Source of the DNA: Symbiodinium natans | Taxonomy: Eukaryota; Sar; Dinophyceae; Suessiales; Symbiodiniaceae | Direction of reading: 5' to 3' | NCBI GenBank assembly: GCA_905221605.1 | Contig: CAJNDS010002483.1 | Coordinates: 107,501 to 155,000, forward strand | Length of the DNA stretch: 47,500 nt | In this document: positions 1-12,400 of the stretch, one piece after another | Numbering within the stretch: the stretch's first letter is position 1 | Layout: each line of letters starts with the position of its first letter | The notes under the pieces: generated by a model | What the model saw: the letters and a program-made list of their open reading frames with translations, nothing else | The model's database searches: none | Told to the model about the DNA's origin: nothing | Translations under genes and position numbers: made by a program

Positions 1-180
1 CTAAACCCTAAACCCTAAACCCTAAACCCTAAACCCTAAACCCTAAACCCTAAACCCTAAACCCTAAACCCTAAAAACCCTAAACCCTAAACCCTAAACC
101 CTAAACCCTAAACCCTAAACCCTAAACCCTAAACCCTAAACCCTAAACCCTAAACCCTAAACCCTCAACCCTAAATCCTA
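1..180. repeat. (CCCTAAA)n telomere-type array at the left edge
   Basis: About 25 near-perfect CCCTAAA units with one AAAAACCC variant near 75. The orientation is what a left chromosome end would show. However, identical arrays occur dozens of times inside introns of this window, so the sequence alone cannot say whether this is a chromosome end or another internal block cut by the window edge. Confidence 0.95.
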
Positions 181-185
181 AACCG

Positions 186-332
186 CCGCAATTGGCCCAC
201 GAAGACATGAAACCACACGGTATGTTCGCTGCGAAGCCTAACGGTAAGTTCGACAACCTAACCCAAGAGCAGGCAGCTATCCTTGAGCCTTCTTGGGGGT
301 ACCAGAGGTTGACCCCAAGTTCCAAACCCTAA
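186..332 (+). CDS. Open frame between telomere-type blocks, possible gene fragment
   Basis: A plus-strand frame is open for 48 codons and stops in the following CCCTAA unit. It reads with a natural-looking composition (for example NGKFDNLTQEQAAILEPS). It has no ATG context, no clear splice sites and no family I recognise. The minus strand is also open over the same bases, so chance is possible. Confidence 0.2.
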   Translation, partial: PQLAHEDMKPHGMFAAKPNGKFDNLTQEQAAILEPSWGYQRLTPSSKP

Positions 333-390
333 GCCCTAAACCCCAAAACAAGCATTGGCATATCATAGGGATACTACTGGGCACCCACGT

Positions 391-1270
391 AAACCCTAAA
401 CCCTAAACCCTAAACCCTAAACCCTAAAACCCTAAACCCTAAACCCTAAAACCCTAAACCCTAACCCCTAAGCTCAACACACCCAAGGCTCCAAAGGCCC
501 GAAAACCCCTGCAAGCCCTGAACGGCCCTAAGCACAAACATCCGTTAAAATCCTTAAATCCCTAAACCCCAACCCCCCCCCACGCAAGCCCCTCAAAGCC
601 CCGAACCTACTCCCCTTCAAAAAAGGGAATAGGGGGCTACTTTTGGTCCTAAACAACCCGGAGGAGAACGGAGTCGCCTGCAGAATTTGCTCAGCTTCCG
701 CAGCCTGGGTTTAGGGGCTTAGGCTTCAGGGATTTAGGGTGCTGTTGAAGCTGTAGGGGTCAGGCTTTCGTTGTTGGGCTTCGGGTTTCGGGGTAGGCTC
801 CTAGGTCATGAGACTGAGAAACCCTAAAACCTGAACCTTTTGAAGCGGGTGTTTGGGGCGGGGGGCCTGTAGGGTTTGAGGCGGGGCCTCGCTCATGGCT
901 TTGGTATCCTTTAAGGGGACGCCTAAGTCTGGGTCTTAGGCTTCTTCTGAAATGACCGAGGAATAAAAACAAAGCTAACTTTTTTGCTTGCTACCAGATA
1001 AAAGAAACCAAAGAGCTCGAAGTTCATCTATTGGCGGTAAGGGTTTAGGGTTTCATTAGGGTTTAGGGTTTAGGGTGATCTAAGTTTGGGCCTTCGGCAT
1101 TGCAAAGCTGCCCCTACAAAGCCTAAGCGTGGCCAGGGGAGCCAACAATAGGATCAGACTGCATACGTCGTGCCCGCCACTTTCTAATCTATACCCAACG
1201 CCCTGGACCCTAAACCCTAAACCCTAAACCCTAAACCCTAAACCCTAAACCCCAAAACCCTAAACCCGTT
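391..1270. repeat. Telomere-type blocks and degenerate spacer
   Basis: CCCTAAA units at 391-472 and 1207-1266 and TTTAGGG units near 1040-1076 surround degenerate repeats. A family A end (AAAAAAGGGAATAGGG...) lies at about 610-652. A short minus-strand frame at 660-704 could be a further exon of the gene ending at 1662. No other gene is visible. Confidence 0.7.
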
Positions 1271-1661
1271 AAACTAAACCTATAAGCCCATGCACACACC
1301 TACAAACGTACCAACCCGCAAGCCTTCACTCAGAAGTCCGAAATCCCAAAGACCGATTAACAACCTTTTCTCCAACCCTAATCGCTTCAGCCCCTACAAG
1401 CACCCCACACCTTAACCCCAACCCTAAACCGATAAGGCCCTACAAGCCCCTTAAGCCCTTAAGGCTCCAAGACTATAGACCCAAGAGTAGCCTAGGAATA
1501 ACAAAGAGGGTGCCCTTTTTGGGTGAAAAGGGGCTAAAAAAGGAGCTCTAAACCCTCAACCCGAAACCCTAAACCCTAAACCCTAAAAAGGGAATGAGGG
1601 CCTACTCTGGGTCCTAGAAGACCAGCCTCATCGCCAGCAGCCGACTTCGCCGGAACGAAAC

Positions 1662-3069
1662 CTGGGACCCGCGTCTCTCGCTCTTTGGGGCGCCCCTCCT
1701 TTAGGGGTTCAGGCTTCAGGGTTCAGGGTTTCGGGTTCAGGGTTTAGGGTTTCGGGTTTAGGGTTTCGGGTTTAGGGTTTAGGGTTTAGGGTTATAGAGT
1801 TTAGGGCTTCGGGATCAGAGCAGTGGAGTGCTTTGAAAGTCGTTGGGTCTTGGGGAGATATGGGAGGCTCTTGAGGGCTGAGGGCCTGCTGGTTCAGGGC
1901 TTAAGGGCTTGATATGAAGGGTTTAGGGTTTAGGGTTTAGGGTTTAGGGTTTGGGGTTTGGGGTTTGGGGTTTGGGGTTCAGGGCTTAAGGGCTTGATAT
2001 TAAGGGTTTAGGGTGTTAGAGGTTGAGATAGGGTTTAGGGTTTAGGGTTGAGGGTTGAGGGTTTATAGGGTTTAGGGTTTAGGGTTTGCAGTTTGAGCCC
2101 TGAGCCCAAGCCGGAAACTCTAGGATTTTTATGCCTTAGGGTACCGTGCAGCAGCCGGAGTATACATCCATGTAACACCCAACCCCGAGAACTCCGAGGG
2201 CTATGCCAGAAAATAGACTGCTTATGTTCATATTTGTATCAACTGAATGCATCGTAACGTAACCCCAAACCCTACACCCAAACCGTGAACCCTAAACCCG
2301 AAACCCTGGACCCTAGACCCCAAACCCCAAAAAACCCTGAACCCTAAACCCCTAAAAACCCTAAAACCCTAAACCCTAAACCCTAAAACGACTTGTGACC
2401 TGCATGGGTGCCCGAGTGGCGGCCGTGTCGGCCATGCCCCTTGGCGTCGACCTCGACGGAGACGTAGGAGGCCTGCATCGCCCCCAGGTTTAGGGTTTAG
2501 GGTTTAGGGTTTAGGGTTTAGGGGTTAGGGTTTAGGGTTTAAGGGTTTAGGGTTTATTAGGGTTTAGGGTTTAGGGTTTAGGGTTTAGGGTGAGCCCCAA
2601 AACTACCCGGCGAAGGGTGCATGTCGAACTCAGCATGGCAGAGGACTTCGTAAGGGCTTTGGCAGGACTAGGGGACTGGGGATTGGGGATTAGGGGGGGG
2701 GGGGGTTTTGCGAGGGAACCTAGCCCGGCCACCCAAAGAACGCCGTGCAGATCCAAGCGCGAAAAAAAAACTTAAACCTCAAATCCCTCAAACCCTAATT
2801 AAACCCTCAACCCCAAAACCGGTCAATAGAGCAGGGATTCCCTTTAGTATACTTTGGTGTATGGGATAATGATGACGCCCCCAACCCTACACCCTAGACC
2901 CTAAATCCTAAACCCCAAACCCCACACCCCTAATTCCCACACCCCTAAACCTTAAACCCTAAGCCCCAAAACCCCTAAACCCTAAACGCCCTGGAAAACA
3001 ACCAGATTCTAAGCCAGGTCCAGCGTCCTGCGCAGCGGCTGCGAGGAGGATCAGCGTTGTGAACTTCAT
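1662..3069 (-). CDS. Candidate small secreted His/Arg-rich protein, partial
   Basis: ATG at 3069 opens MKFTTLILLAAAAQ, a typical short hydrophobic signal-peptide start. Exon 1 (3028-3069) ends CAG|GA. Exon 2 (2400-2472) starts GCAG|GCC in the same phase and continues ASYVSVEVDAKGHGRHGRHS, then has a GT donor. A phase-compatible third exon is 1662-1698 and a fourth may be 660-704. Introns hold TTTAGGG blocks at 2488-2592 and 1729-2095. If real, it is a small protein entering the secretory pathway. I do not recognise a family. Two exons fit well; the rest is weak. Confidence 0.4.
1729..2592. repeat. TTTAGGG and CCCTAAA blocks
   Basis: TTTAGGG arrays at 1729-1800, 1916-2095 (partly TTTGGGG) and 2488-2592, with CCCTAAA at 2339-2390. 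The two blocks beside exon 2400-2472 face it as CCCTAAA-exon-TTTAGGG, the arrangement repeated around most exons in the window. Confidence 0.85.
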
Positions 3070-4640
3070 TGCCTCAGAAAGGCTCTCAGGGGGTTCTGGG
3101 GTTTGGGGTTTAGCGTTCTAGGGTTTAGGGTTCTGGAGTTTTATTAGGGGTTTTTCAGTCTTTTTGGACTTGTACATAGGGTTTAGGGTGTCAGGGTCTT
3201 GGCAAGGATGGCCCTTAAAACCACCAAAACAGCTGCAAGTTAAATAAGTTGTATTGGACTTGCAGCTTTTTTTTGTTTCGGGGCCAGCAATTTCGGGCTT
3301 AGGGTTTTAGGGCTTAGGGTTTAGGGTTTAAGGCTTGTCTGAGTGTTATCATTAAGCATGCGGAGGCCAGGGCTTTCGTTTCATCGGCCCCGTGCCAGCA
3401 AGACGATGGGCTTAGGGTGTCTGGTGGTCGTGCCTGGCACGTCTTGGGAAACGTTGGAGGGAAGACCCCGCACCCTTCAGAACTTAGGGGCCTTGAAGCT
3501 CAAGGCCCTAAGCACTATAATGGTAAGCGATCAACCTCCCACCTGGACGCTCACACACTCCACACCGGAGTGTGTCCAAGATATCCAAGTCTCAAGCACA
3601 CCACACAGGTCGCCAACCCTGAAACTTGGGTTTCGGGTTTAGGGGGAATTAACCCCGGAATAGCAGGGCACCATAAGGGAACCTGAGCCCTAGTCTGGGT
3701 CCCAGCTGAACACTCGACGTTGACACAGAGCCCTGAAGCTCGCGCCCAATCCCTGAAAACCGCAAGTAGTCAGCAAGAAAAACTCGCTAAGCCGAAGCAC
3801 CTAGATGCTGAACGGAATAGGGAAAGCAGGTTGGCCTTTGGGCCCATAAACAGGGGATTGTAGATGGAGAAATTTGTGAGAGGGTTTGGCTGTCTTCCCG
3901 TTATAAGTACCTGAACCTCCAAGTACCACCTTACCCCCCCCCCCCCCCCCTCCCCCAATTCCCTCCCCGCCCCCCCCAAGACCAGTCAGAGATGCGCCCC
4001 GGGGTCGGGCAGCGCTCAGCGCAGAAACATAAAAGGCCTCGGGCAAAGAAGGCGCGTTTATGACGGGCTTACAGGTTTCACAACAGGTTTGGGGTGTAGG
4101 GGTTTGGGTTGCGGTGTAGGGTCTTGCCTGAGGGTTTGCAATGAGGGTTTGCAAGGTTTAGTTTAGGGTTTTGGGGGGGTTTTGGGGGGGGGGGGGGGGG
4201 GGTTTGGGGGTTTGGGGGTTTGGGGTCTGAGGGCTTAGCGTTTGAAGAGGGTCTTGGGATCTTGGGATTAGGGGCTGAGACTTAGGGTTCAAGAGCATCT
4301 TGCAGTTGACTCTTGGTTGGAGGCGGAGGGTGTACAGGGTTTGGGGATAGGGGTTGTAGTTGCAGGGCTTAGGGTTGAGGACTCTGATTTCAGGATGCAT
4401 GGGGTCTACGCTCTTAAAGACTGTTTTGGAGCTTCCGGGAGACGAAGACATCGGCAGAGACTTCCGCGTAGGGTTAAGGAACTATATAAGGTTTAGAATG
4501 TAGGGTTTAGTGGGGGGTCAGAGTTTTGGGAGCTTAGTTGGAGGTTTCGGGGCATTTGGCTTTGCGCCCATAATGTGGGGACGGGGGAGAGATATTCCGT
4601 GATCCTCACACCCCGAAAAGCCCTCAACCTTGACTATCAA
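3070..4640. other. Intergenic or intronic repeat-rich DNA
   Basis: Degenerate telomere-type units, a family A end at 3645-3705, a family D motif near 3905-3930, a C-run at 3934-3950 and a G-run at 4186-4202. A minus frame at 3985-4085 reads CKPVINAPSLPEAFYVSALS and a plus frame near 4400-4480 is also open; neither has convincing splice sites. I assign no gene here. Confidence 0.5.
3231..3267. repeat. Perfect 10-bp hairpin followed by T8
   Basis: AGCTGCAAGT at 3231-3240 and ACTTGCAGCT at 3258-3267 are exact inverted copies with a 17-nt loop. A run of T follows directly. It resembles a Pol III or intrinsic-type terminator, but no RNA gene is seen upstream. Confidence 0.6.
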
Positions 4641-4652
4641 CCCAATGCGGTT

Positions 4653-5060
4653 TAGGGATCAGGGTTTAGGGTTTAGGGTTTAGGGTTTAGGGTTTTGGGG
4701 AATGACAGGAATGAAATCTAAAAGCCCCAGGGCCCTGGGAAAGGTCGCCATCGCCATTTCCGGCTTAGGACAAGGTGCTTGGGCCTGCTAGGGTGTCAGG
4801 GCCCAAGGTTTAGGGTTTTAGGGTTTTCGGGTTTTAGGGTTTTAGGTTTTTAGGTTTTTAGGGTTTAAGGGTTTAAGGGTTTAAGGGTTTAAGGGTTTAA
4901 GGGTTTAAGGGTTTAAGGGTTTAAGGTTTTAAGGGTTTAAGGGTTTAAGGGTTTAAGGGTTTAAGGGTTTTAGGGTTTTAGGGTTTTAGGGTTTTAGGGC
5001 TTTAGGGCTTTAGGGTTTTAGGGTTTTAGGTTTTAGGGTTTTAGGGTTTAGGGCTTCGGG
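4653..5060. repeat. TTTAGGG array plus TTTTAGGG and TTTAAGGG variants
   Basis: Canonical TTTAGGG at 4653-4696. From 4806 the unit becomes TTTTAGGG, then a clean run of TTTAAGGG (about 4860-4970), then TTTTAGGG again. The local uniformity of each variant indicates separate tandem expansion. Confidence 0.9.
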
Positions 5061-5069
5061 TCCCTAAAC

Positions 5070-5144
5070 CCAATCTGTTGCTGTCCAGGCCGCGATGCAA
5101 CGGATCTTCTCCGAATCCGATCGTGTATGGAATTCCCAAAGAAC
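5070..5144 (-). CDS. Candidate exon downstream of the GST
   Basis: After CCCAG| at 5145-5146 the minus strand is open in more than one phase. One phase would continue from the GST exon ending at 7134 (KFFGNSIHDR...); another reads VLWEFHTRSDSEKIRCIAAW. The plus strand is open here too. It may hold the end of the GST or be unrelated. Confidence 0.2.
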
Positions 5145-5407
5145 CTGGGTTGAGGACCCTGAACCCTAAACCATAAGCCATAAACCCTAAAGGCCCTACA
5201 CTATAAACCCTAACGGCCTTACACTCTAAACCCTAAGCCCTAAAGGCCCTAAAGGCCCTAAACCCTGAACCCAGGCGGGTCTTGGGCTTCATTGTTAAAC
5301 CCCAGCCTCCTCCTAAACCCCACAACCCCAACCCTAAGCCCCCTTTGAAGAGGGTAAGGGACCATATTCAGGGCGACCCTTCCCATTTAGTGTTGAGGCT
5401 TCCAAGT

Positions 5408-6418
5408 TCCTAAGCCCTAAGCGCTAAGCCCTAAGCCCTAAGCCCTAAGCCCTAAGCCCTAAGCCCAAAGCCCTAAGCCCTAAGCCCTAAGCCCTAAGCC
5501 TAAGGTCTGAGGGTCTCAAGGATCAGGGTGCAAAGGGCCTCCAAGCATCCTCTGCGGACCCGCAACCTCAGGCGCCTCAACCCCCCTTCACCTCTGAACC
5601 CCTAAACCCTAAACCCTAAACCCTAAACCCTAAACCCTAAACCCTAAACCCTAAACCCTAAACCCTAAACCGTGGTCGGGTTTTGGGGGTTTGGGTTTAG
5701 GGCTTAGGGCGTAGTGCTTATTAGGGCTTAGGGTTTAGGGCTTCGGGTTTAGGGTATCCTACACCCTACACCCTAAACCCTTTAGGGATTTCGGGTTTGG
5801 GGCCAAGGGCCGCCAAGAAGCAGCTTCTAAGGGCCAAAATCCTGCTTTCGAAGCAGGCAGTTCGTCCCTGCTATCAAAGCCAAAACCGCCACGAGGCGCA
5901 GGCAGAATTGGGCTGAGGAGGTCCGAGGCGGAATCCAAAACCCTACAGGGTTTAGGGTTTAGGGTTTAGGGTTTGGGGTTTGGGGTTTGGGGTTTGGGGT
6001 TTGGGGTTTGGGGTTTGGGGTTTGGGGTTTGGGGTTTGGGGTTTGGGGTTTGGGGTTGAGGGCTTAGCGCCGTGCACCCTTCCCACCCCCCCAACTCCTA
6101 GACCCCCTACAGCCCTGTACGCCGCGCTAGAACCGGAAGGGCCTAAACCCTAAACCCTAAACCCTAAACCCTAAACCCTAAACCCTAAACCCTAAACCCT
6201 AAACCCTAAACCCTAAACCCTAAACCCTAAACCCTAAACCCTAAACCGTGGCCTTCAAAGAGAACCTAAGCCTAAACCCCAAGCACCGCAAGAGTCCTGT
6301 CTTCAAGGCTGCAGGCTAAGGGGCTTCGGGGCTTAGGGGCTTTGGGGTTCAGAGGTTTTAGGGATTTAGGGATTTAGGGATTTAGGGATTTAGGGTTTAG
6401 GGTTTAGGGTTTAGGGTT
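5408..6418. repeat. Cluster of telomere-type arrays, several variants
   Basis: CCCTAAG variant at 5408-5505, CCCTAAA at 5600-5672, three TTTAGGG then a clean TTTGGGG array at 5947-6057, CCCTAAA at 6143-6247 and TTTAGGG at 6355-6418. The spacers 5806-5940 and 6247-6320 are open on both strands, so no exon can be assigned. A tRNA-like arm at 5840-5880 was examined and rejected. Confidence 0.9.
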
Positions 6419-7133
6419 GTCATGTTGAGGGGGCTATGGTCTCAATCCCCAAGGTCCCCGACTATCAACCCTAAACCCGAGACCACCAAGAAGCAGCTGC
6501 ACTTTCTCAGGCGACGCCAGCATCGGTTGAAAGCCTGCCTGGTCCACGCGGGCATCCGCCAACCCCCCCAACCCTCAACCTCAAAACTCTAACTCTATAC
6601 CCTCAACTCTAAAAGTCTAAACTCTACAATCTAAACTCTACACCCTAAACCCTACACCCTACACCCTCAACTCGAACCCGAAACTCCAAACCCCAAACTC
6701 TAAATCCTAAACCCTAAACCCTCGACTCTAAATGGTCCCTGGGTTGGCTGGAGCCCCCGCAGCATTCGCGGATTGCGTGGAGACCAGGGGCCGCGAAGCG
6801 TTTGGGATCCCTACTTTGGAGTAAACCCTCGAAAAAAAAGGGTAGACTTGTTTTAGGTATAAGTAGCTATAATAGGAACCCAGAACCAAAAAAAGTATTA
6901 AAGTATAGTACTCCAAAAACCCAGGAATTTTCCCAAAAACCCAAAACCCTAAGACGCTTCTTCAAACTGAAGGCGTGGGCCCTTCGGCATGTTAGGGGTT
7001 TAGAAGTTTAGGGTTTCGGGCTTAGGAGCTTAAGGCTTAGGGGTTTAGCGTTTAGGGGTTCGTGTGTACAGACGCCTACTCAGGGTCAGCCTTCAAATGC
7101 ACTGCTACTCTAGGCTGCCCCCCCGGCACTCAC
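6419..7133. other. Repeat-rich stretch after the last GST exon found
   Basis: Degenerate CTAAAC/CTACAC units (6590-6720), an AT-richer patch (6815-6920) that contains a weak family A-like end, and open frames on both strands at 6465-6560 and 6730-6810. The GST terminal exon may be here, but none of the candidates has both a good acceptor and a stop. Confidence 0.4.
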
Positions 7134-9375
7134 TTGCCGAAGGATGCTTTGTCCGCATAGGCCGCCTGCCGCAACCCCCGCCCCCGCCCAAAAGAGAAGT
7201 CTGCGGGCCATGACATCCCAAGTGACTAGCGTTTGGGGTTTAGGGATGGGGTTTAGGGTTCAGGGCTCAGGGCTTAGGATTTAGGGTTGCTTTGTGCGGC
7301 CTAGATGCCTAGGGTTTAGGGTTCATGGTTGGGGTTCAGCGTTTAGGGTTTAGGGCTTAGGGTTTCGGGTTTAGGGTTGAGGGTTTAGGGTTTAAGGTTC
7401 AGGGTTGGGGCTTGGCATTCAGGGAAGGGGTCTGGGGTTGACGTTCTCCCAGCCAACGGGGCATCTCCTTTCAGCGTTGCTTGGGGGATTCTCCACCGTC
7501 ATCTCCCTTTCGTAGGTCGAAAGGTTTCTCAACTAACATGTTGGTCCTTTTCGGAGTTTTGGGGTTTAGGCTTTAGGTCGTGTTTAGGGTTTAGGCTTTT
7601 CCCTACCTCGAAACCCTAAACCCTAAACCCAGAACCCCAGATCTAAACCCTAAACCCTAGACCCAATCTCTCTCTTTGAGTCGTGAGGTTCAGGGCTTGC
7701 CCCCCGATGGCCCCTCTAAACCCTAAACCCTAAACCCTAAACCCTAAACCCTAAACCCTAAACCCTAAACCCTAAACCCTAAACCCTAAACCCTAAACCC
7801 TAAGCCCTAAACCCTAAACCCTAAACCCTAAACCCTAAACCCTAGGGAGGGGATGGTTGTGCGTGTGTGTCTGTTGGTGTGCTTTGTGTGAGTCATAGGG
7901 TCTAGGGTTTAGAGTTTAGGGGTTACTTGGAGATTCATGGGTACTTATAGAGAGCGGCCTGTCATGGGGCCTGCGTTTTCCATGGTGCATGCTTTGCGAA
8001 TGTTGCGTGCGCCCAGCATAAAAAGTCGCTATTTTTCGTCGACGTACCCCATGTCGACGATGTTATTGTGAGCAAAGCTTTTGGTTGAAGCCTGCTACAC
8101 ATGCTGAGTGGGATATGTTTCGTGAACCGAAGTGTTGGATGAACAGGAGTCCACATGCCAGATGAGCGGGGGGGGGGGGGGGGGGGGAACATTTGTCGGA
8201 CCCAGATCCTAAACCTTAGTCGTTTACGGTTTGGGCCAAAAAATATATTTGTTGGACCCTACTCCTAAACCTTATTCGTTTAAAGGTTTCGGCCGTATAT
8301 TTTTCTCGCTGAACCTCATGCCTGAAGCTTATTTGCTTAATACACAAGCCAAACCCTATTCCTAAACCTTATTCGTCCAAGATTTAGGGCCAAAAACCTT
8401 ATTCGTCTAAGATTGACTAAAAAAATCAAAGTCTAGACGAAACAAACAATGCGTGAGCCGTCTCCTTAAGCAATGCCCATAAAGTTCAGGGCTTGCCTCC
8501 TGTGGAAATGCAAAGAACATGGAGAATAACTACCCACGTTGAGTATGTATATACGGTGTATGTATTGTATGCAAAAGGTAGAAGTTCTACCCACTCAAAT
8601 AGAGAAAATGGAGATGCGAAGAACTCCTAGGAAGTGTTTGAGGGCATAGGGTGATGCGAAGAAATAAAGTATATGCACGTCTCAGGGAAGCGATAATACT
8701 GTGAGCAAATACCCTTTGACTATGTTTTGGGTTCTGCGCTTGCCCAACAGCCCGACTTACTCGCAAGTATGTGGGTTTTCATCTCAATCTTTCTCAAAGG
8801 ATCTCTAAAAGAGTACTCATTTGTCAAGGATAAGACTCACACGTAAACTATCCTCAAGAATCACAAGCAAGCAACTCATAAACCCTACGCGTTCAAGGTT
8901 TAGATTTCTAAGCAACTTATTCGATTAAGACCTAGGGTCAGACCCTATTCCAATATATTATGCATGCTTGTTTAAGGTTTAGGGACATACATACCTTGTT
9001 CCCAAACCTATTCTTTTAACATTTGGGGATGTTGTGCCAGACAAGTAGGTCTACTTGGTCCAGATTCCTAAACCGCGCACCTGGGCGTTGTAGGAGATGG
9101 GAAAGGGGGAGATAGCTTGATTCTTGAACCTTACTTGCTGAACCCTACGCCTATGCCTGAAGCTTTTTCGTTTCATGCTTCTTGGCCAAACCCTATTGCT
9201 AAACCTTATTCGTTTAAGACCTAGACCTTATCCGTTTAACATTTAGTGAATGAAATTCGGGTTCAGGGGAACGTTTCGCCGAAGCAAGCGAGTAAGAACG
9301 TTGATGCTCGACGCTTGAATCTGCGGAAGGGAGGGGGGGGGGGAGGGGGGGGCAGGGGTCTCAGCCACACCCAAG

Positions 9376-9443
<68 letters not shown>

Positions 9444-12400
9444 ACACCCAACCCGCCCAAAGATTGATTGCCCACAGCCTTTTATAAACACAGGACGTGC
9501 AACGTTTATAAACACAGGACGTGCAACCCCGCCCAACGCTTGATATGTTTATAAACACCCAGCCTGTTTATACATAGAGGATATGCGACCCCGCCCAAAG
9601 ATTGATGCGTTTATAAACACCCAGCCTGTTTATAAAATACCCGGCCTGTTTATACACATCCGGCCTGTTTGTAAACACCCGGCCTGCTTGTAAACACAGG
9701 ACGTCTTTACAACGCTTGGCTTCCTAATGCGTCACACACACACACGTATTTGGGGTAAACACGCAGCCGAGCCAAAACCAAGAGAAAAACACACACGCAC
9801 AGGCATCCTTTCTCAAACCCTAAACCCTAAACCCTAAACCCTACACCCTAAACCCTAAACCCTAAACCCTAAACCCCCCCCCCCCTGAGCCCCTGATCCC
9901 TGGGCCGCTTCTTGCCTGGTGCGCAGGGCGCTCGCCAAGGCGGCTCAGGTAGGCGACCAGGGCCTCTATTAGGGCTTAAGGAGATCCCTAGACCCCAAAC
10001 CCTAAACCCCTAAACCCCTAAACCCTAAACCCTAAACCCTAAACCCCTAAACCCTAAACCCTAAACCCTAAACCCCTAGACCCTAAACCCCTAAACCCTA
10101 AACCCTAAACCCGAAAACCCCTAAACCCTAAACCCCGAAACCCCTAAACCCTAAACCCGAAACCCCTAAAACCCTAAACCCTAAACCCTAAACCCGAAAC
10201 CCTACACCCTGAACAGTAAACCCTAGGCCTTTGGAGGGCTTCAGACACCTTTGTGGCAACGTCAAGAGGCCTCCTAAACTCAGGGCTTAGGCTTCTCTTC
10301 CATTTCACTACAGATTTAAGGAAGCACAACAAGTTGAAAGCCCGCCCTTTGCAAAGCAAACTGTCGAGCGAGAAGGCCAAAGAGCTGAAAGCCCAACTAT
10401 TGGGGTGGGGAGCACGTGAGGGTTTAGGTTGCCTAGTTTAGGGTTTAGGGTTTAGGGCTAGGGTTTAGGGTTCAGGGTTCAGGGTACAGGGTACAGGGTT
10501 TAGGGTGCCCTCTTGACGGTTCATGGCTGCCTCCGTCTGGCAGAGACCGTAGGCCTTGCTCCAGTTGAGGCAATGCCCCACCTAAGTTGGGTGCGCCAAA
10601 AACCTAAGTTTAGGGTCTTCAGGGTTCAGGGTTCAGGGTTTAGGGTTTAGGGTTTAGGGTTCAGGGTTTAGGGTTGAGGGGGTTCCCCAGATATATCCCC
10701 AGTACAACCCAAGGGCCCATACTTCGCAACCCTTTAAAGGAGGCAATGACTGCCCGTCCAGAAACCCGCAACCCCGTGTAGGGTTTAGGGTTTAGGGTTT
10801 AGGGTTTAGGGTTTAGGGTTTAGGGTTTAGGGTTTAGGGGTTTAGGGGTTTAGGGGTTTAGGGGTTTAGGGTTTAGGGTTTAGGGGTTTAGGGTTTAGGG
10901 TTTAAGGTTGAGGGTTGAGGGTTTAGGGGGCGAGATGTGGTGGGTTATTCCGGTATTCGGTGGGGTTTTGTATGACCTTCCGGGCTCCGGGTTCTTGAGG
11001 ACTTTTCGGGTTCCAGGCTTTCAGTTTGGGCTTGGTGGGGATACGGGGTTTAGGGTTTAGGGTTTAGGGGTTGGTGGGGTAAGGGTTTAGGATCTAGGGT
11101 TTAGGGTTGAGGGTTTGTGGGGCTACAGGTTTCGTAGAGGTTCTAGGGTTGAGGGTTTCGGGTTCGGGGTGGGGGTCTGCAGTCTAGTCTTTTCAGTTTT
11201 CGGTTTGGGGCTTGGGCAAACCCTAAACCCTAAACCCGAAACCGGTAAACCCCAATTCTTAAACCCTCAGCGGCTTAGGGGTTCGGGGTTTAGGGTTTAG
11301 GGTAATGGTTTCTGTCTGGGCTGCATGCGTTCTGAGGGTTGTTCCTCGAGTCGCGAGTTCTTCGCTGAGAGGTTAAAGGTTGCGGTTCAGGGTTGAGGGT
11401 TAAGGTTTAGGATTCAGGGTTTAGGGGCCATGGCGCAGGCTCAGGGTTCAGGGTTTTGTGATTTACGGTTGTGGGATGGGGTCTATGATTCAGGGCTTTT
11501 GGCTCAGACGTTCTGGCTTCCACCCTTAACCCTAAACCCTAAACCCTAAACCCTAAACCCTAAACCTCTAGAAACGAGTCGCGACGATGTCTGCGGAGCT
11601 GAAGGCATCTCCCAAGATGAACTTGTTGCCCGTAGCCTGGCGCACGGCAACGCAAAAAGATCTCTCCGGCACCCTCAAAACCCTCCTAAGTCCTAAAACC
11701 CTTCAACCGAAGCCCGAAGCCCCAAACTCTAAACCCCAACCACATGCCCTAAACCCTAAACCCTAAACCCTAAACCCTAAACCCTAAACCCTAAACCCTA
11801 AACCCTAAACCCCCAAACCATATGCCCCAAACCCTAAACCCTGAACCCCGAACCCGAGACCCGCGCTGAAGCCAGGGCAAGACAAGCCTCGAGCTGCGCC
11901 TTGATCTGAGGCTCGATCTCCTGCAGCTGTGGCTTAGGGTTTAGAGTTTAAGTTTTAGGGTTTAGGGTCTAGGGTTTGGGGTTTGGGGCTTGGGGTTTGG
12001 GTTTAGGGGCTTAGGGTTTGGGTTTAGGGGTTTATAAGGGGTTCGGGAGTTCGAGGCTTAGGGTTTTACGGGCTCATGTGTTTTGGAGCTAGTTGTAGAA
12101 GTTTTCGGGGCTTGAGGACTCGTGTTTTAGGGTTTGAAGGCTTTAGCCGTTTAGCATTTGAGCCTTAGGAATGTAGGGTTATAGAGGTGCAATTACGTAG
12201 TATGCAATGGTAGTTTTCTATCCGGATATCTGGATCTGGGGGTTACTGCGTACCCTGGTTGCCAGATTCGCGGAGCGGACACGCGGTTTCGTGGACTCCT
12301 GCATTCCCGGACTCAGCGGCTTCGCGGACTCGAAATCTCACACATTGGCGGCTTCGCGGTTGCGACGCCGTCAAAGGACTAAGGGGATCGGTTGGAACGA

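Noticed and set aside
1-180. A certain chromosome end
   Set aside because: Orientation fits, but the same arrays fill introns across the window, so a terminal position cannot be claimed.
5835-5882. tRNA-like fold with a 5-bp stem, loop TTTCGAA and a following TTCGTCC
   Set aside because: The apparent anticodon and T arms share the same GG and there is no acceptor or D arm; not a complete tRNA.
9243-9558. Several ORFs across the poly-C run
   Set aside because: Poly-Gly and poly-Pro frames produced by a homopolymer.
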